64,000 nt of DNA. Source: Candidatus Enterococcus courvalinii. GTDB lineage: Bacteria; Bacillota; Bacilli; Lactobacillales; Enterococcaceae. Location of the stretch: NCBI RefSeq assembly GCF_017315945.1, contig NZ_JAFLWI010000002.1, positions 62,001 to 126,000 of the forward strand, read 5' to 3'. A program made the translations under genes and the position numbers. This document shows positions 53,242-62,000 of the stretch, one piece after another (position 1 is the first letter of the stretch; every line of letters begins with the position of its first letter). The notes beneath the pieces were generated by a model. The model did no database searches. It was not told where the DNA came from and saw only the letters and a program-made list of their open reading frames with translations.

Positions 53242-53705
53242 TTCAGTATAAAATGAACTAAAATTTTTGTAGAGTAATTCACTCCAGTATACTGTGGAAT
53301 AGCAAAATTGAATTGACTACACTAAACATAAAAAATCTTCATCGAGATTTTTATTATTGGATTTGGTTACCCTTTTGAGGATTTAAAAACGTCTGAAATA
53401 AAAATTATCCATTATTCGTATAGAAAATAGTAAGTCTATATTGCAAAGAGTCTCGTTCTTGCCGTGCAATTGGGATGTTCAGACTCAATTTAATGGAATC
53501 CAAATTTGAACAAATAGCCCACATATCATTTTGATATACTGGGCTATTTTTGTTTACGCTAAAGTGTAGATAGAATGACATGCAATCAAGTATGAAAGTC
53601 TTCAATAGAAAATGAGTTGAATCTAGAAAATTTAATAAAAGAAAATATACTATTAACAGATTCTTCACTGAGTACTATATTTTATCTTCTATGAGTTATC
53701 ATTTT
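53242..53705. other. Gene-free stretch between the transfer operon and the surface locus
   Basis: No convincing gene. It holds two terminator-like hairpins: about 53330-53356 (AAAAATCT/AGATTTTT) and 53513-53553 (AATAGCCCA.../TGGGCTATT with flanking GATAT pairing, then a T run). The segment 53420-53512 before the second hairpin could be a small RNA or the end of a decayed gene. In Tn916 this position leads into tet(M), which is absent here. Confidence 0.5.
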
Positions 53706-55157
53706 TTAATTATCACCCATTTTTTCAAGGAATTTCTTTTGAATCAAGGTCATAAGATCGAGCCATCTACTTGAATTGTTAACTGAATCTAAGTAGAAAA
53801 GTATCTGATGTTCTGATTGCTTTTCTAAACTGTCTGTAATAATGATGTCTGCTTGAGAAAAATCATTCGTGAAAATGATATTTTTTGAGTTAAAAACCGC
53901 TTGGATACGTTTTTCTATTATATATACATTTGTAAAAACCTTAGACATTTGAATGTACAACTTTAAGGTGGTCTCTTTTTTAGAAGATGAAATAGTGTAA
54001 AGTAATCCAGCAATATATTTTTCTAACTCTTTATCCTCAAAAAGTAAATGAATTTCAGTTTTGATAATATTCATATAATCATCATTTTTAGTAATATTCA
54101 AGTAGGGAATAGGAAGCATCAAATCAAGAAAAAGCCGATATTTGTCTCCGATAATTGAATAAAGGACATTAAAAATAGTTAAGTAGTATAAATATATTTC
54201 CTTTTCTGTAGAACCAGCGGAATCACAAGAAACATTTGAAAATCTTGAATATATCTCGTTTGAAAATCGACAAGCAGGATGATTAAAATATTCAAATTTT
54301 CTCCCTAATCTTAACTTTGCCTCGGATGGAATTAAGTCGGAAAGAAAAATTCTTGTGAAAAAATTGAAATATATTTTTTCTGATTTCGCTATATTTTGTG
54401 GGAGGGATACAAAAAAATTCTTTTTTAATGTTTCTGATACATCGTAATTATCTTGAATTAATTCCATTAGGCTATAAAGGGAGGAATTCGGCTTAATAAT
54501 TAGATATTTACTATTTGAAAAGCGTTGCTTTGTTATTTCACTTAGTAAGTAGAAGGCATGATTTTTAGTTAGAGAAACGGAAGATTCACTATTATCAAAA
54601 TTTATCTTCGGAGTTTCTGAGTCAAAAGGCCACTCAATACCTTGGAAGAAATCTTGTAGGACTATATATGAAAATAATCGTAAACAGATTTCATCTCCTT
54701 CTAGTTTGAAGATTTGATTGGAACTGTGAACGGATAAATTGAACGGTGCAATACAATCATTCAATTGCGAGCATAACTTGAATAAATATGTTTCTGAGAT
54801 GAAAAGATTATCGATAATTTGCTGCTTTGAAATACTATAATTTGTAAGGAATAACACGCAAAGCCTAAATAAACTTGAGTTATTAGAAAGGAACAACTTT
54901 AATTGATAAAAATAAGTAATAGCATTGTCTACAAATATTGAGTTTATTGTTATGAATCCTTGATTACTTGAAATGATGAGATCATTTTTATTATTCGTAC
55001 ACTCAAGAAAATAAGCATTTAGTTTAAGAATATCACCTTTAATTGTTAATTTTGGAATACCCATTTCATCTGACAGGATAGCTAGGGTAGTGGGATGGTT
55101 AGTAATTATTTGATGTAGTACATTTAGTTCTCTTTCATAGTGGTTTGAAATTATCAT
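53706..55157 (-). CDS. Mga-like transcriptional regulator 1
   Basis: 483 residues on the minus strand. N-terminal Mga-type winged helix (ERELNVLHQIITNHPTTLAILSDEMGIPKLTIKGDILKLN), then a second HTH region (SKQQIIDNLFISETYLFKLCSQLN), a PRD-like middle (YIVLQDFFQGIEWPFDSE), and a C-terminal EIIB-like domain (IIFTNDFSQADIIITDSLE). Mga-family proteins activate surface and virulence genes in streptococci and enterococci, and PRDs can be phosphorylated by the sugar PTS. The start on the minus strand has AGAGG about 11 bp upstream. It is a paralogue of the regulator at 55551-57041. Likely target: the divergent surface locus. Confidence 0.83.
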   Translation of the reverse strand: MIISNHYERELNVLHQIITNHPTTLAILSDEMGIPKLTIKGDILKLNAYFLECTNNKNDLIISSNQGFITINSIFVDNAITYFYQLKLFLSNNSSLFRLCVLFLTNYSISKQQIIDNLFISETYLFKLCSQLNDCIAPFNLSVHSSNQIFKLEGDEICLRLFSYIVLQDFFQGIEWPFDSETPKINFDNSESSVSLTKNHAFYLLSEITKQRFSNSKYLIIKPNSSLYSLMELIQDNYDVSETLKKNFFVSLPQNIAKSEKIYFNFFTRIFLSDLIPSEAKLRLGRKFEYFNHPACRFSNEIYSRFSNVSCDSAGSTEKEIYLYYLTIFNVLYSIIGDKYRLFLDLMLPIPYLNITKNDDYMNIIKTEIHLLFEDKELEKYIAGLLYTISSSKKETTLKLYIQMSKVFTNVYIIEKRIQAVFNSKNIIFTNDFSQADIIITDSLEKQSEHQILFYLDSVNNSSRWLDLMTLIQKKFLEKMGDN

Positions 55158-55550
55158 ATTGTTTGAAACCTCTTTTCTAAGTTACTAAAGTATTGTTGAT
55201 AAGTATAAATTATGGAATATATATATAAGAATAGATATATTTTGTATAGTGAAAAAATCGTTTATAAGTGATACCATGGCGATAAATTTCAAATGAGTAT
55301 CTTTAAAATATCTGGTGCCAATCAGATAAATAATCTAAAATCTTAAAAATTATCAGTAGGATGTGAACTAAAATGTTTTTTAATATTTTTATTGGAGTTA
55401 TTTTAACTATCTTAGTCTTTGTTTTCATTAAACCCATAATTTTTATAGTTCGGTGGATTTTGTATATATTGGAATTTTTGCTTTCTTTTTTATAGAATAG
55501 TAAAATCTTTAACTTTATTTCAAACGCTTGATGGGACATGGAAAAATGAT
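55158..55550. other. Intergenic region between the two Mga-like genes
   Basis: Very AT-rich. It must contain the promoter of regulator 1 on the minus strand (TATA-rich segment about 55195-55245). On the plus strand a 40-codon hydrophobic ORF is possible (55373-55495). No other gene is visible. Confidence 0.5.
55373..55495 (+). CDS. Possible 40-aa hydrophobic peptide
   Basis: ATG 55373 with AGGATG about 12 bp upstream. The product is almost entirely hydrophobic (MFFNIFIGVILTILVF, then KPIIFIVRWILYILEFLL), one or two membrane helices. After its stop, another frame carries a short balanced tail ending at 55577, so this could also be a frameshifted relic. It could be a small membrane peptide, a toxin-like peptide, or chance in AT-rich DNA. 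Confidence 0.25.
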   Translation: MFFNIFIGVILTILVFVFIKPIIFIVRWILYILEFLLSFL

Positions 55551-57041
55551 TTATTTGCTTACCTTGTTAAGGGGTAATTGTGGAACTATCAGCTCAGAAT
55601 TTAGCCTATCTAGGAGTTCATTTTGAATTGTTTTGACGAGTTCATACCATCTTTTTTTATTACTTATATTGTCTAGGTAAAAGAGAACTTGTTTATCTAT
55701 CTTTTTTTCAAAACTGTCAGTTATGATTATGTCTGCTTCTGAGTAATCATCTGTAAATACAATATTTTTTTGATTAAAAATATCACGTAATCTTTCTTGT
55801 ATTACATAAACTGAAGTAAATACCTTTGTCATTTGGATATATATTTTCAATTTAGAGGTTTTATGGAAATGGCATAGTGTGCAAAGAATAGTAACAATGT
55901 AGTTCAGCTCTTCCTTGTCAATATATAGATCATCAAGTTCGCGTTTTATAGAATTTAAATAAATGCTTTTTTCACTAATATCTAAATAAGTTGTGGGGAC
56001 TAATAAACTTAAAAAATCAAAGTATTTATTGCCAATGGTCTGATATAAAATTAAACAGATATTAATATAGTATAAAAAAATATAATTAGTTTCAGTACAT
56101 CCAGAAGCCGATAAGATTCTGGAAAATTTCTCATAGGTCTTACGGGATTTTATACAAGTTTGATGATTGTAAGATTCGAATATGCGCCCGAGTTCTACTT
56201 TCTTTTTTATGGGGATAATGTCTGAAAGAAAAATTCTTTCAAAAAAATTAACATATAGTCTTTCACTTTCCTTAGTCGAAGAATCTAAATTATCAAAAGA
56301 ATCATTTTTTAGAAGCAAACTACCATCATAATTGTCCATTATCATTTTAAAGAGATCAAAGTTGGGATTTGTAGAATTAATTGAAAGAAACTTTTTATAT
56401 TTAAAACGTTGTGTCAATATTTGATTAAAAAGTTGAATTGAAAAATCTTTTGTTAAAGAGTTTTTGCTGAATTCATCTTCTAAATTACTATTTGGTTTAT
56501 ATGAATCAAAAGGCCACTTAATTCCTTGAAATGAATCCTGTAATAATAGGTAGGTAAAAATCCGATAGCAAATTTCATTTCCCTCTATAGAATAGATGGA
56601 ATTTTCTTTTTTTAAAAACAAATCAAAAACTGAAAGATACTTATTTAATTGCTGCCGAAGCTTTACCAAATAATGAGTAGATATATATAGACGTTCAATA
56701 AGATGATTTTGATGGATTTCTCCGTTGGTAACTAAAAGTATGCACAATTGGTAAAGAATTGATTCGTTTAAAAGATAAAACTTCAAATGATAATAATAAG
56801 AAATAGGATCATCTGAAAATGGAGAATTAATTTTAATAGAACCACTTGTATTAGTTAAAATTATTTTTCTTTTGTAATCAAATTGTTGATGGAAAATACT
56901 GTTTATTTTAGTAATGTCTTCTCCTATTGTTCTTTTTGATATCTTCATTTCTTTTGAGAGAATATCAAAAGAGGTTTTTTTACTAGTCATAATTAGATGA
57001 AGCAATGTTAATTCTCTTTTGGTTTTGTTTGAAATAAGCAT
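55551..57041 (-). CDS. Mga-like transcriptional regulator 2
   Basis: 496 residues on the minus strand, the same layout as regulator 1: N-terminal HTH_Mga (RELTLLHLIMTSKKTSFDILSKEMKISKRTI), second HTH (IHQNHLIERLYISTHYLVKLRQQLN), PRD-like part (YLLLQDSFQGIKWPFDSY) and EIIB-like end (IVFTDDYSEADIIITDSFEKK). The shared blocks show that the two arose by duplication. GAGGTGA lies 6 bp before ATG on the minus strand. It diverges from the surface locus across about 710 bp of DNA with a 32-bp dyad. Regulation of that locus is inferred. Confidence 0.83.
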   Translation of the reverse strand: MLISNKTKRELTLLHLIMTSKKTSFDILSKEMKISKRTIGEDITKINSIFHQQFDYKRKIILTNTSGSIKINSPFSDDPISYYYHLKFYLLNESILYQLCILLVTNGEIHQNHLIERLYISTHYLVKLRQQLNKYLSVFDLFLKKENSIYSIEGNEICYRIFTYLLLQDSFQGIKWPFDSYKPNSNLEDEFSKNSLTKDFSIQLFNQILTQRFKYKKFLSINSTNPNFDLFKMIMDNYDGSLLLKNDSFDNLDSSTKESERLYVNFFERIFLSDIIPIKKKVELGRIFESYNHQTCIKSRKTYEKFSRILSASGCTETNYIFLYYINICLILYQTIGNKYFDFLSLLVPTTYLDISEKSIYLNSIKRELDDLYIDKEELNYIVTILCTLCHFHKTSKLKIYIQMTKVFTSVYVIQERLRDIFNQKNIVFTDDYSEADIIITDSFEKKIDKQVLFYLDNISNKKRWYELVKTIQNELLDRLNSELIVPQLPLNKVSK

Positions 57042-57538
57042 CAGAAGTCACCTCGAATATTATTTGTCTTTGAGTATCATTACAATTCTATTCTCTGTGA
57101 ACTCCTTGTCGATATACTATCTTTGTATAAATATATACGTTATCTGTACATTTACGAAAGTCATAGAAGAGTCTTCTCGTTTTTTTTTGAGAAAAAATAA
57201 ATGGGAATTCATATTATATCGTTATTTTATTTGAATAAAATCTAACTTTTTTTATTTGAAAAGAATTAGAGAAAATATTGCTATTTGAAAAATTAATTGG
57301 TTCCAATTTTAGTCTACTAAGTAAAAATCCTTATGAATACTGACTTATTTATGGAATAAATCATAAAGTAAGGTAGAAAAACAATCATTTTGTCGCCATT
57401 TTATTCTAATGTTTATCTGTAACATAATGATACTCCAGTTTTACAGACATCGTCTAGCTAAAAAATAGTTTTATTATTTTTAAGATTCAATGATTTAAAA
57501 AATATTTGTCGGTATATTTTTGGCGGGAGGCAGAATAT

Positions 57539-57570
57539 ACAAATCTGGTATATTGCTATACCCAATTTGT
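57539..57570. promoter_or_regulatory. 32-bp dyad, candidate operator
   Basis: Arms ACAAATCTGGTATA (57539-57552) and TATACCCAATTTGT (57557-57570) are complementary at 12 of 14 positions around TTGC. It lies about 180 bp before the first surface gene. Confidence 0.5.
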
Positions 57571-57601
57571 ATTGTCACATTGAATGAGAAAGATGCTAAT
57601 A

Positions 57602-57631
57602 TACTTTCTGCAACCAAAAAGTTACTTTCTG
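57602..57631. promoter_or_regulatory. Direct repeat with 21-bp period, candidate activator site
   Basis: TACTTTCTG at 57602-57610 and again at 57623-57631, exactly two helical turns apart, about 120 bp before the first surface gene. Confidence 0.4.
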
Positions 57632-57752
57632 TGAAATAGTTAAATTCAGTCTAGAATTATTTGGAAGATAAATATTTGTACTGGTGGACTAATTTTGCAG
57701 AATAGTAATTTAAGTGGAAGCTGTAAAAACGAAAGAAAAGAGGAGATTCAAA

Positions 57753-58364
57753 ATGATCAAAAAATTATTGGTAAGTGCAGTAGTTCTGGGAGGAGTTGTT
57801 GCGTTGGCTCCAACAAGTGCAAGTGCATGGACAGGTGGGGATGCTGATCCCAACGATACACCTCACACTGTAACAGGTTCTGAAACTGGAGATTTTGCTG
57901 TAAACGGGTGGATTGGGGAATGGGATGATACTGATCCTGGCTCACCTACTGATCCCATTGATCCATCAGTAATCGATATCACTATCCCATCAAAAGTTTT
58001 ATATGCTAACAGTGTAGATGATACCGGAGCTCCTACAGCTAGTATTATTTCACCAGTCTATAAACTTGAGAATAATTCTTCAACAAATGGTATAAAGGTC
58101 GCAGTCGAAAAGTTTGCATTAAAAAATTCTGTATCAATTACACAAGATCTTTCTATTAAAAGCTCTACCGGAGTTGAAGTTCCATTACAAAAGAAAAGTG
58201 GTCAGATGTTATCAAGTCAAAAATATTTGACATCGATTGATCCTAGCTCAGTTGATACCTTTACATTAACAGGTTCAATTGACCCAAACGTTTTTCCGGC
58301 TTCTGGGGATGCAGCATTGCGTCCGGAGTATCAGGTGAATTTGCATTTTACCGCTGTAAAGTAA
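57753..58364 (+). CDS. Small secreted protein, WxL-locus type
   Basis: 203 residues. Signal peptide MIKKLLVSAVVLGGVVALAP ending ASA-WTGG. The mature protein is acidic and Thr/Ser/Asp-rich with beta-strand character (DFAVNGWIGEWDDTDPGSP, IDITIPSKVLYA, PVYKLENNSSTNGIKVAV, FTLTGSIDPNVFP, YQVNLHFTAVK). Secreted proteins of this kind accompany WxL and DUF916 surface loci in enterococci and Listeria, but I see no WxL motif. ATG 57753 with GAGGAG is chosen over the in-frame GTG at 57714. It leads the surface locus; a hairpin follows it. Confidence 0.75.
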   Translation: MIKKLLVSAVVLGGVVALAPTSASAWTGGDADPNDTPHTVTGSETGDFAVNGWIGEWDDTDPGSPTDPIDPSVIDITIPSKVLYANSVDDTGAPTASIISPVYKLENNSSTNGIKVAVEKFALKNSVSITQDLSIKSSTGVEVPLQKKSGQMLSSQKYLTSIDPSSVDTFTLTGSIDPNVFPASGDAALRPEYQVNLHFTAVK

Positions 58365-58440
58365 GAGTTCAAATGAATTTACATTTCACAACTATATAAA
58401 TGAAATAGTTCCAAAAACGTATTTTCAGAAAGTTTAAATA

Positions 58441-58474
58441 AGAGGGGAAGGGAAAACCTCCCTTCCTTCTTTTA
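58441..58474 (+). terminator. Terminator or attenuator after the small secreted protein gene
   Basis: GGAAGGGA pairs with TCCCTTCC, small loop, then a T-rich tail. Partial read-through could make the first gene the most expressed. Confidence 0.7.
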
Positions 58475-58498
58475 TTCATCGTGTAAGGAGATCTATAA

Positions 58499-59026
58499 AT
58501 GAATAGTATGGAAAGCCAAGAAGAAAAGAAAAAAAAGAAGAAGTTAATTATACTATTACTCTTACTACTACTTATTCTTGGATCAGGAGTAACGGCCTTT
58601 ATTTTGAGAGATAAATTTTTCTCAGAACCTAAAGTAGTTAGTGGTCTTCCTGAATTGGAATCTGACTTGGAAGTTATGACTGATGAGCAGATGTTAAAAT
58701 TCATGCAATCAGAAATTGATAAGGATAAAGTAAATATTAATCTGAAACATGAGATAGCAGTTTCTAAAGAAACAAATGTTGCTCAATTTGAAATAAAAAA
58801 TAAGCCCACGAACGCATACAACATTCAAGTTCAGTACTTGTTAAAAAAGGGGAATAAGCAGATATATAAGTCTGGCTTAATTCCTCCAAATAGGCAATTA
58901 ATGGAAGCAAAGCTAGAGAAAGAATTGTTAGAAGGCAGCTACGATATCAGTATTGTTTATACAGTTTTTGATAATGAAAAAGAAATAAATCAGGCAACGA
59001 TTGATGGAGTGCTGTATGTTAGTTAA
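58499..59026 (+). CDS. Membrane-anchored extracellular protein of the surface locus
   Basis: 175 residues. A very basic N-terminus (EEKKKKKKL), one membrane helix rich in Leu (about 16-38), then an extracellular beta-rich domain (VNINLKHEIAVSKETNVAQFEI, IYKSGLIPPNRQLMEAKLEKELLEGSYDISIVYTVFD). The IPPN...L..GSY..... pattern is common in small domains beside surface-protein loci, possibly scaffolds. AAGGAG precedes ATG 58499. It lies between the secreted and the giant protein genes and is likely cotranscribed with the latter. Confidence 0.75.
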   Translation: MNSMESQEEKKKKKKLIILLLLLLLILGSGVTAFILRDKFFSEPKVVSGLPELESDLEVMTDEQMLKFMQSEIDKDKVNINLKHEIAVSKETNVAQFEIKNKPTNAYNIQVQYLLKKGNKQIYKSGLIPPNRQLMEAKLEKELLEGSYDISIVYTVFDNEKEINQATIDGVLYVS

Positions 59027-59092
59027 AAAAGTTCTATTTTGTATGCTTTAAGGATGGTGGGGTGAGCCTGAGAACAAGAGGATGAGGTAACT

Positions 59093-62000
59093 ATGAAAAA
59101 AAAGTTTAAATTTATTGTCTGTCTAACTTTAGCATTGATGTTTTCTTCTGAAATTGCTCAGACATGTAGTGCTGGTCAACAAGTTGTCTGGGCACAAGAA
59201 GAATCAACAAGTAATAGTGAATTAACCATTCAAAGTAAGGAGTCAATATTTGATACAGAAGTTTCAGATAAGCAAGAAAGTATCGAGAATACTTCTGAGA
59301 ATGATTCAAGTTCTCAGAACACAGTAGCATCTAGCACAGAGATTCAAGATACTTACGGAAGTGGTATTGATAATTCTTCTACGTCAAAAAATCAGATTGA
59401 TGAAGTATCACCTACCCAAGTAACTGAAATAACGAATAATAGTCAAGCCTCTACATCAACAAGCACGCAGGACAAAGAGATACCTACTCCTCTCGCTTAT
59501 GAAAATGATACACAAGCAAAAGCAGCAGCAGCGGCTATTACAGCGTATAAAAAGAAAATTGCAGAAGCCTATTCTAATGCACAGTCAAAAACGTTAGGGA
59601 ATTATAAAGGAGCAAGTGTTTCTAGTAACTTAACAATAGCCAAAAACGCTGCTCCGTCAACTGAAGCAATTAATGGTAGTTATAAGTGGGTATATACTTC
59701 AAAAATAACAATAACAATGTTTGACTATAGTGGAAGTGTTGGAGATAACTCGTTTTCAACTTCTGTAAGTAATACATCAACAAATAATGTATTAACTATT
59801 GATATCTCTCGTGATAGAGCAAATCATGAAGTAGCACAATTAAATAAACAAATCCCATTGAGTTATACAATAGAATTGATAGAAACGGAATGGGCTAAGA
59901 ACCCAATCACAGGTAACTGGGACGAAACTAGAGAGAAAAAATTTACTAACAATGTAGGTGGTGCCTATACCGGCACTTTTAAGTACAGCAATGTAGATGG
60001 TGATGGTATCCCTTCAAATTTTCAAAAGGAGTATGCTGTCTGGCGTCAAAAAGCAGCAACATCTCTTGTGCAATCAAGTGGTGCTGCTATTGCATCAGCT
60101 TATGAAAAATTAGGATCAGCAGTCGGGGATACCACGACTTTCACGGTTCCTCTACAAACAGAAGCAACCACTAGCGGTAGTACGGCGAATATCTTCAAAG
60201 GTCGCTATATTGCTGATGCTTCCAAGTTTTCTTTGGTTCTTTCTAATGATTTAGCTTCTTGTTTTTCAATTACAAAAACGGGTAACACAAGTGATACCAT
60301 GACTTTTTCTATGAAACGATTAAAAAAGGAGGATCCGACTGGATCACCGTCAATTAGTCTTTCTGTTAGTCATGATAAAAGTGGTCAAACGATTACTGTT
60401 AGTTCATTTAAATATGCTCTACCAATGGAAGCCGCTAATATAAAAACTGATAAAGTTTCTACAAGTATAGGTATCGATAATAGAACAATTACTGCAACGC
60501 CCATTGAGCAAGATATTTTAATCGGTACTCAAGAAGAGGATCTTCCAGCTGCCAGCGACATGATTACGGATGTTCGCTTAAATGATGGAGTGACAGTAAA
60601 TCCAAGTGGCTATACTGCTGAGATTATATCGGTTCCAACGTTCGATACCCTGGAAGTAACCGATACAATCGAAGTAAAGTTAACACGTCGAAAAACAGGC
60701 GTTAGTACAACAATAAAAGTACCCGTAAAAATGAAATGGAATGGGACAATTCAATTAAAGGGAAATGGAGATCGTTCTGCAGGAGCATACACCTTACACA
60801 AAGTGAACGGAAAGTATTTCATTCGTGCTTCTTATGGGTTTGCAGCAAGCAAAAGCGAGCTGATTCATTCTTACTATAATAGTACGTACTATTCTCTTGA
60901 AGTTTTAACGGGCGATGGTCGTCTTGATAATTTAGCAGTCGATTATACGTATAATGTGAAAGGAACGTCCAAAGTACCTGATGTAATCAAGGCCTTTGGG
61001 ACAGGTGGAGAATACGAGGTTCAGCTCGGCGATATTGTCAAAATTTTTCACGAAGAACCCAAGAATCGTCATAAATATGTGGATGATACACAAAAAGAAA
61101 TTACACCACCACTTGGAGATGATCAAACGGTTTACTATCTGGTGACTGCGGATGGTTTTGTTCCGTATCGTTTGAATGCCTTATCTGCTAATGAAATGTC
61201 AATTACTACGGCTACTTCCGATAAAGAGCTAGATGAATTAATCGATGAAATGATTAATTTTAATGGGTATACAGGAAATGGGTTAAGTGTTTCTAAAATA
61301 ACTAAGTATCCTGATCGCTCAACAGCTGGAAAAACGACTGGAACTGTCGAAGTAAAAGAAACCATTGATGGGGTCACACATACATTTGAATATGAAGTTC
61401 CTTTTATTGTAGATCAAGAATGGGAAATTCAGGCAGATGTCATTGAGCAAGAAGTACTCCTTGGTACCAAAACCGATGAGCTTCCAGATGTTAACAAAAT
61501 GTTTGAAAATGTAACGCTAAACGATCCGGACCAAACACCAGTAAATCCTGATGGTTATACCGCTGAGATTCTATCTGTTCCAACGTTTGATAACATGGAA
61601 GTAACCGATACAATCGAAGTAAAGTTAACACGTCGAAAAACAGGTCTAAGTACAACTTTACACGTCCCTGTAAAAATGAAATGGAATGGGACAATTCAAT
61701 TAAAAGGAAACGGAGACCGATCTGCTGGAGCTTACACTTTACACAACGTGAACGGAAAATACTTCATTCGTACTTCATATGGTTTTAAAGTTAATGATTC
61801 CTATGCCATCCATGATTATTATCCCGGTACGTATTATTCCCTTGAACTTTTAACGGGTGATGGTCTTCTTGATAATTTAGCAGTTGACTATACGTATAAC
61901 GTGAAAGGAACATCCAAAGTACCTGATGTAATCAATAACTTTGGGACAGGTGGGGAATATGAAGTTCAGCTTGGCGATATTGTCAAAATCTTTCACGAAG

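Larger units (their letters stand above)
57042..57752. other. Divergent regulatory region between regulator 2 and the surface locus
   Basis: About 710 bp, AT-rich, no supported gene. It includes a 32-bp dyad (57539-57570) and a 21-bp-spaced direct repeat (57602-57631), described separately, and must hold promoters in both directions. Confidence 0.6.

Noticed and set aside
53405-53668. Minus-strand ORF in the gap after orf13
   Set aside because: Runs across a strong terminator hairpin and shows no family features or ribosome site.
53168-53705. tet(M) or another resistance gene at the Tn916 cargo position
   Set aside because: No ribosomal protection protein or other resistance gene is present here or elsewhere in the window.
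55303-55539. Minus-strand ORF between the Mga-like genes
   Set aside because: Lys/Ile-rich, no ribosome site, no pattern; chance ORF.
57019-57234. Plus-strand hydrophobic ORF at the start of Mga-like gene 2
   Set aside because: No ribosome binding site, antisense to the real start, typical chance ORF in AT-rich DNA.
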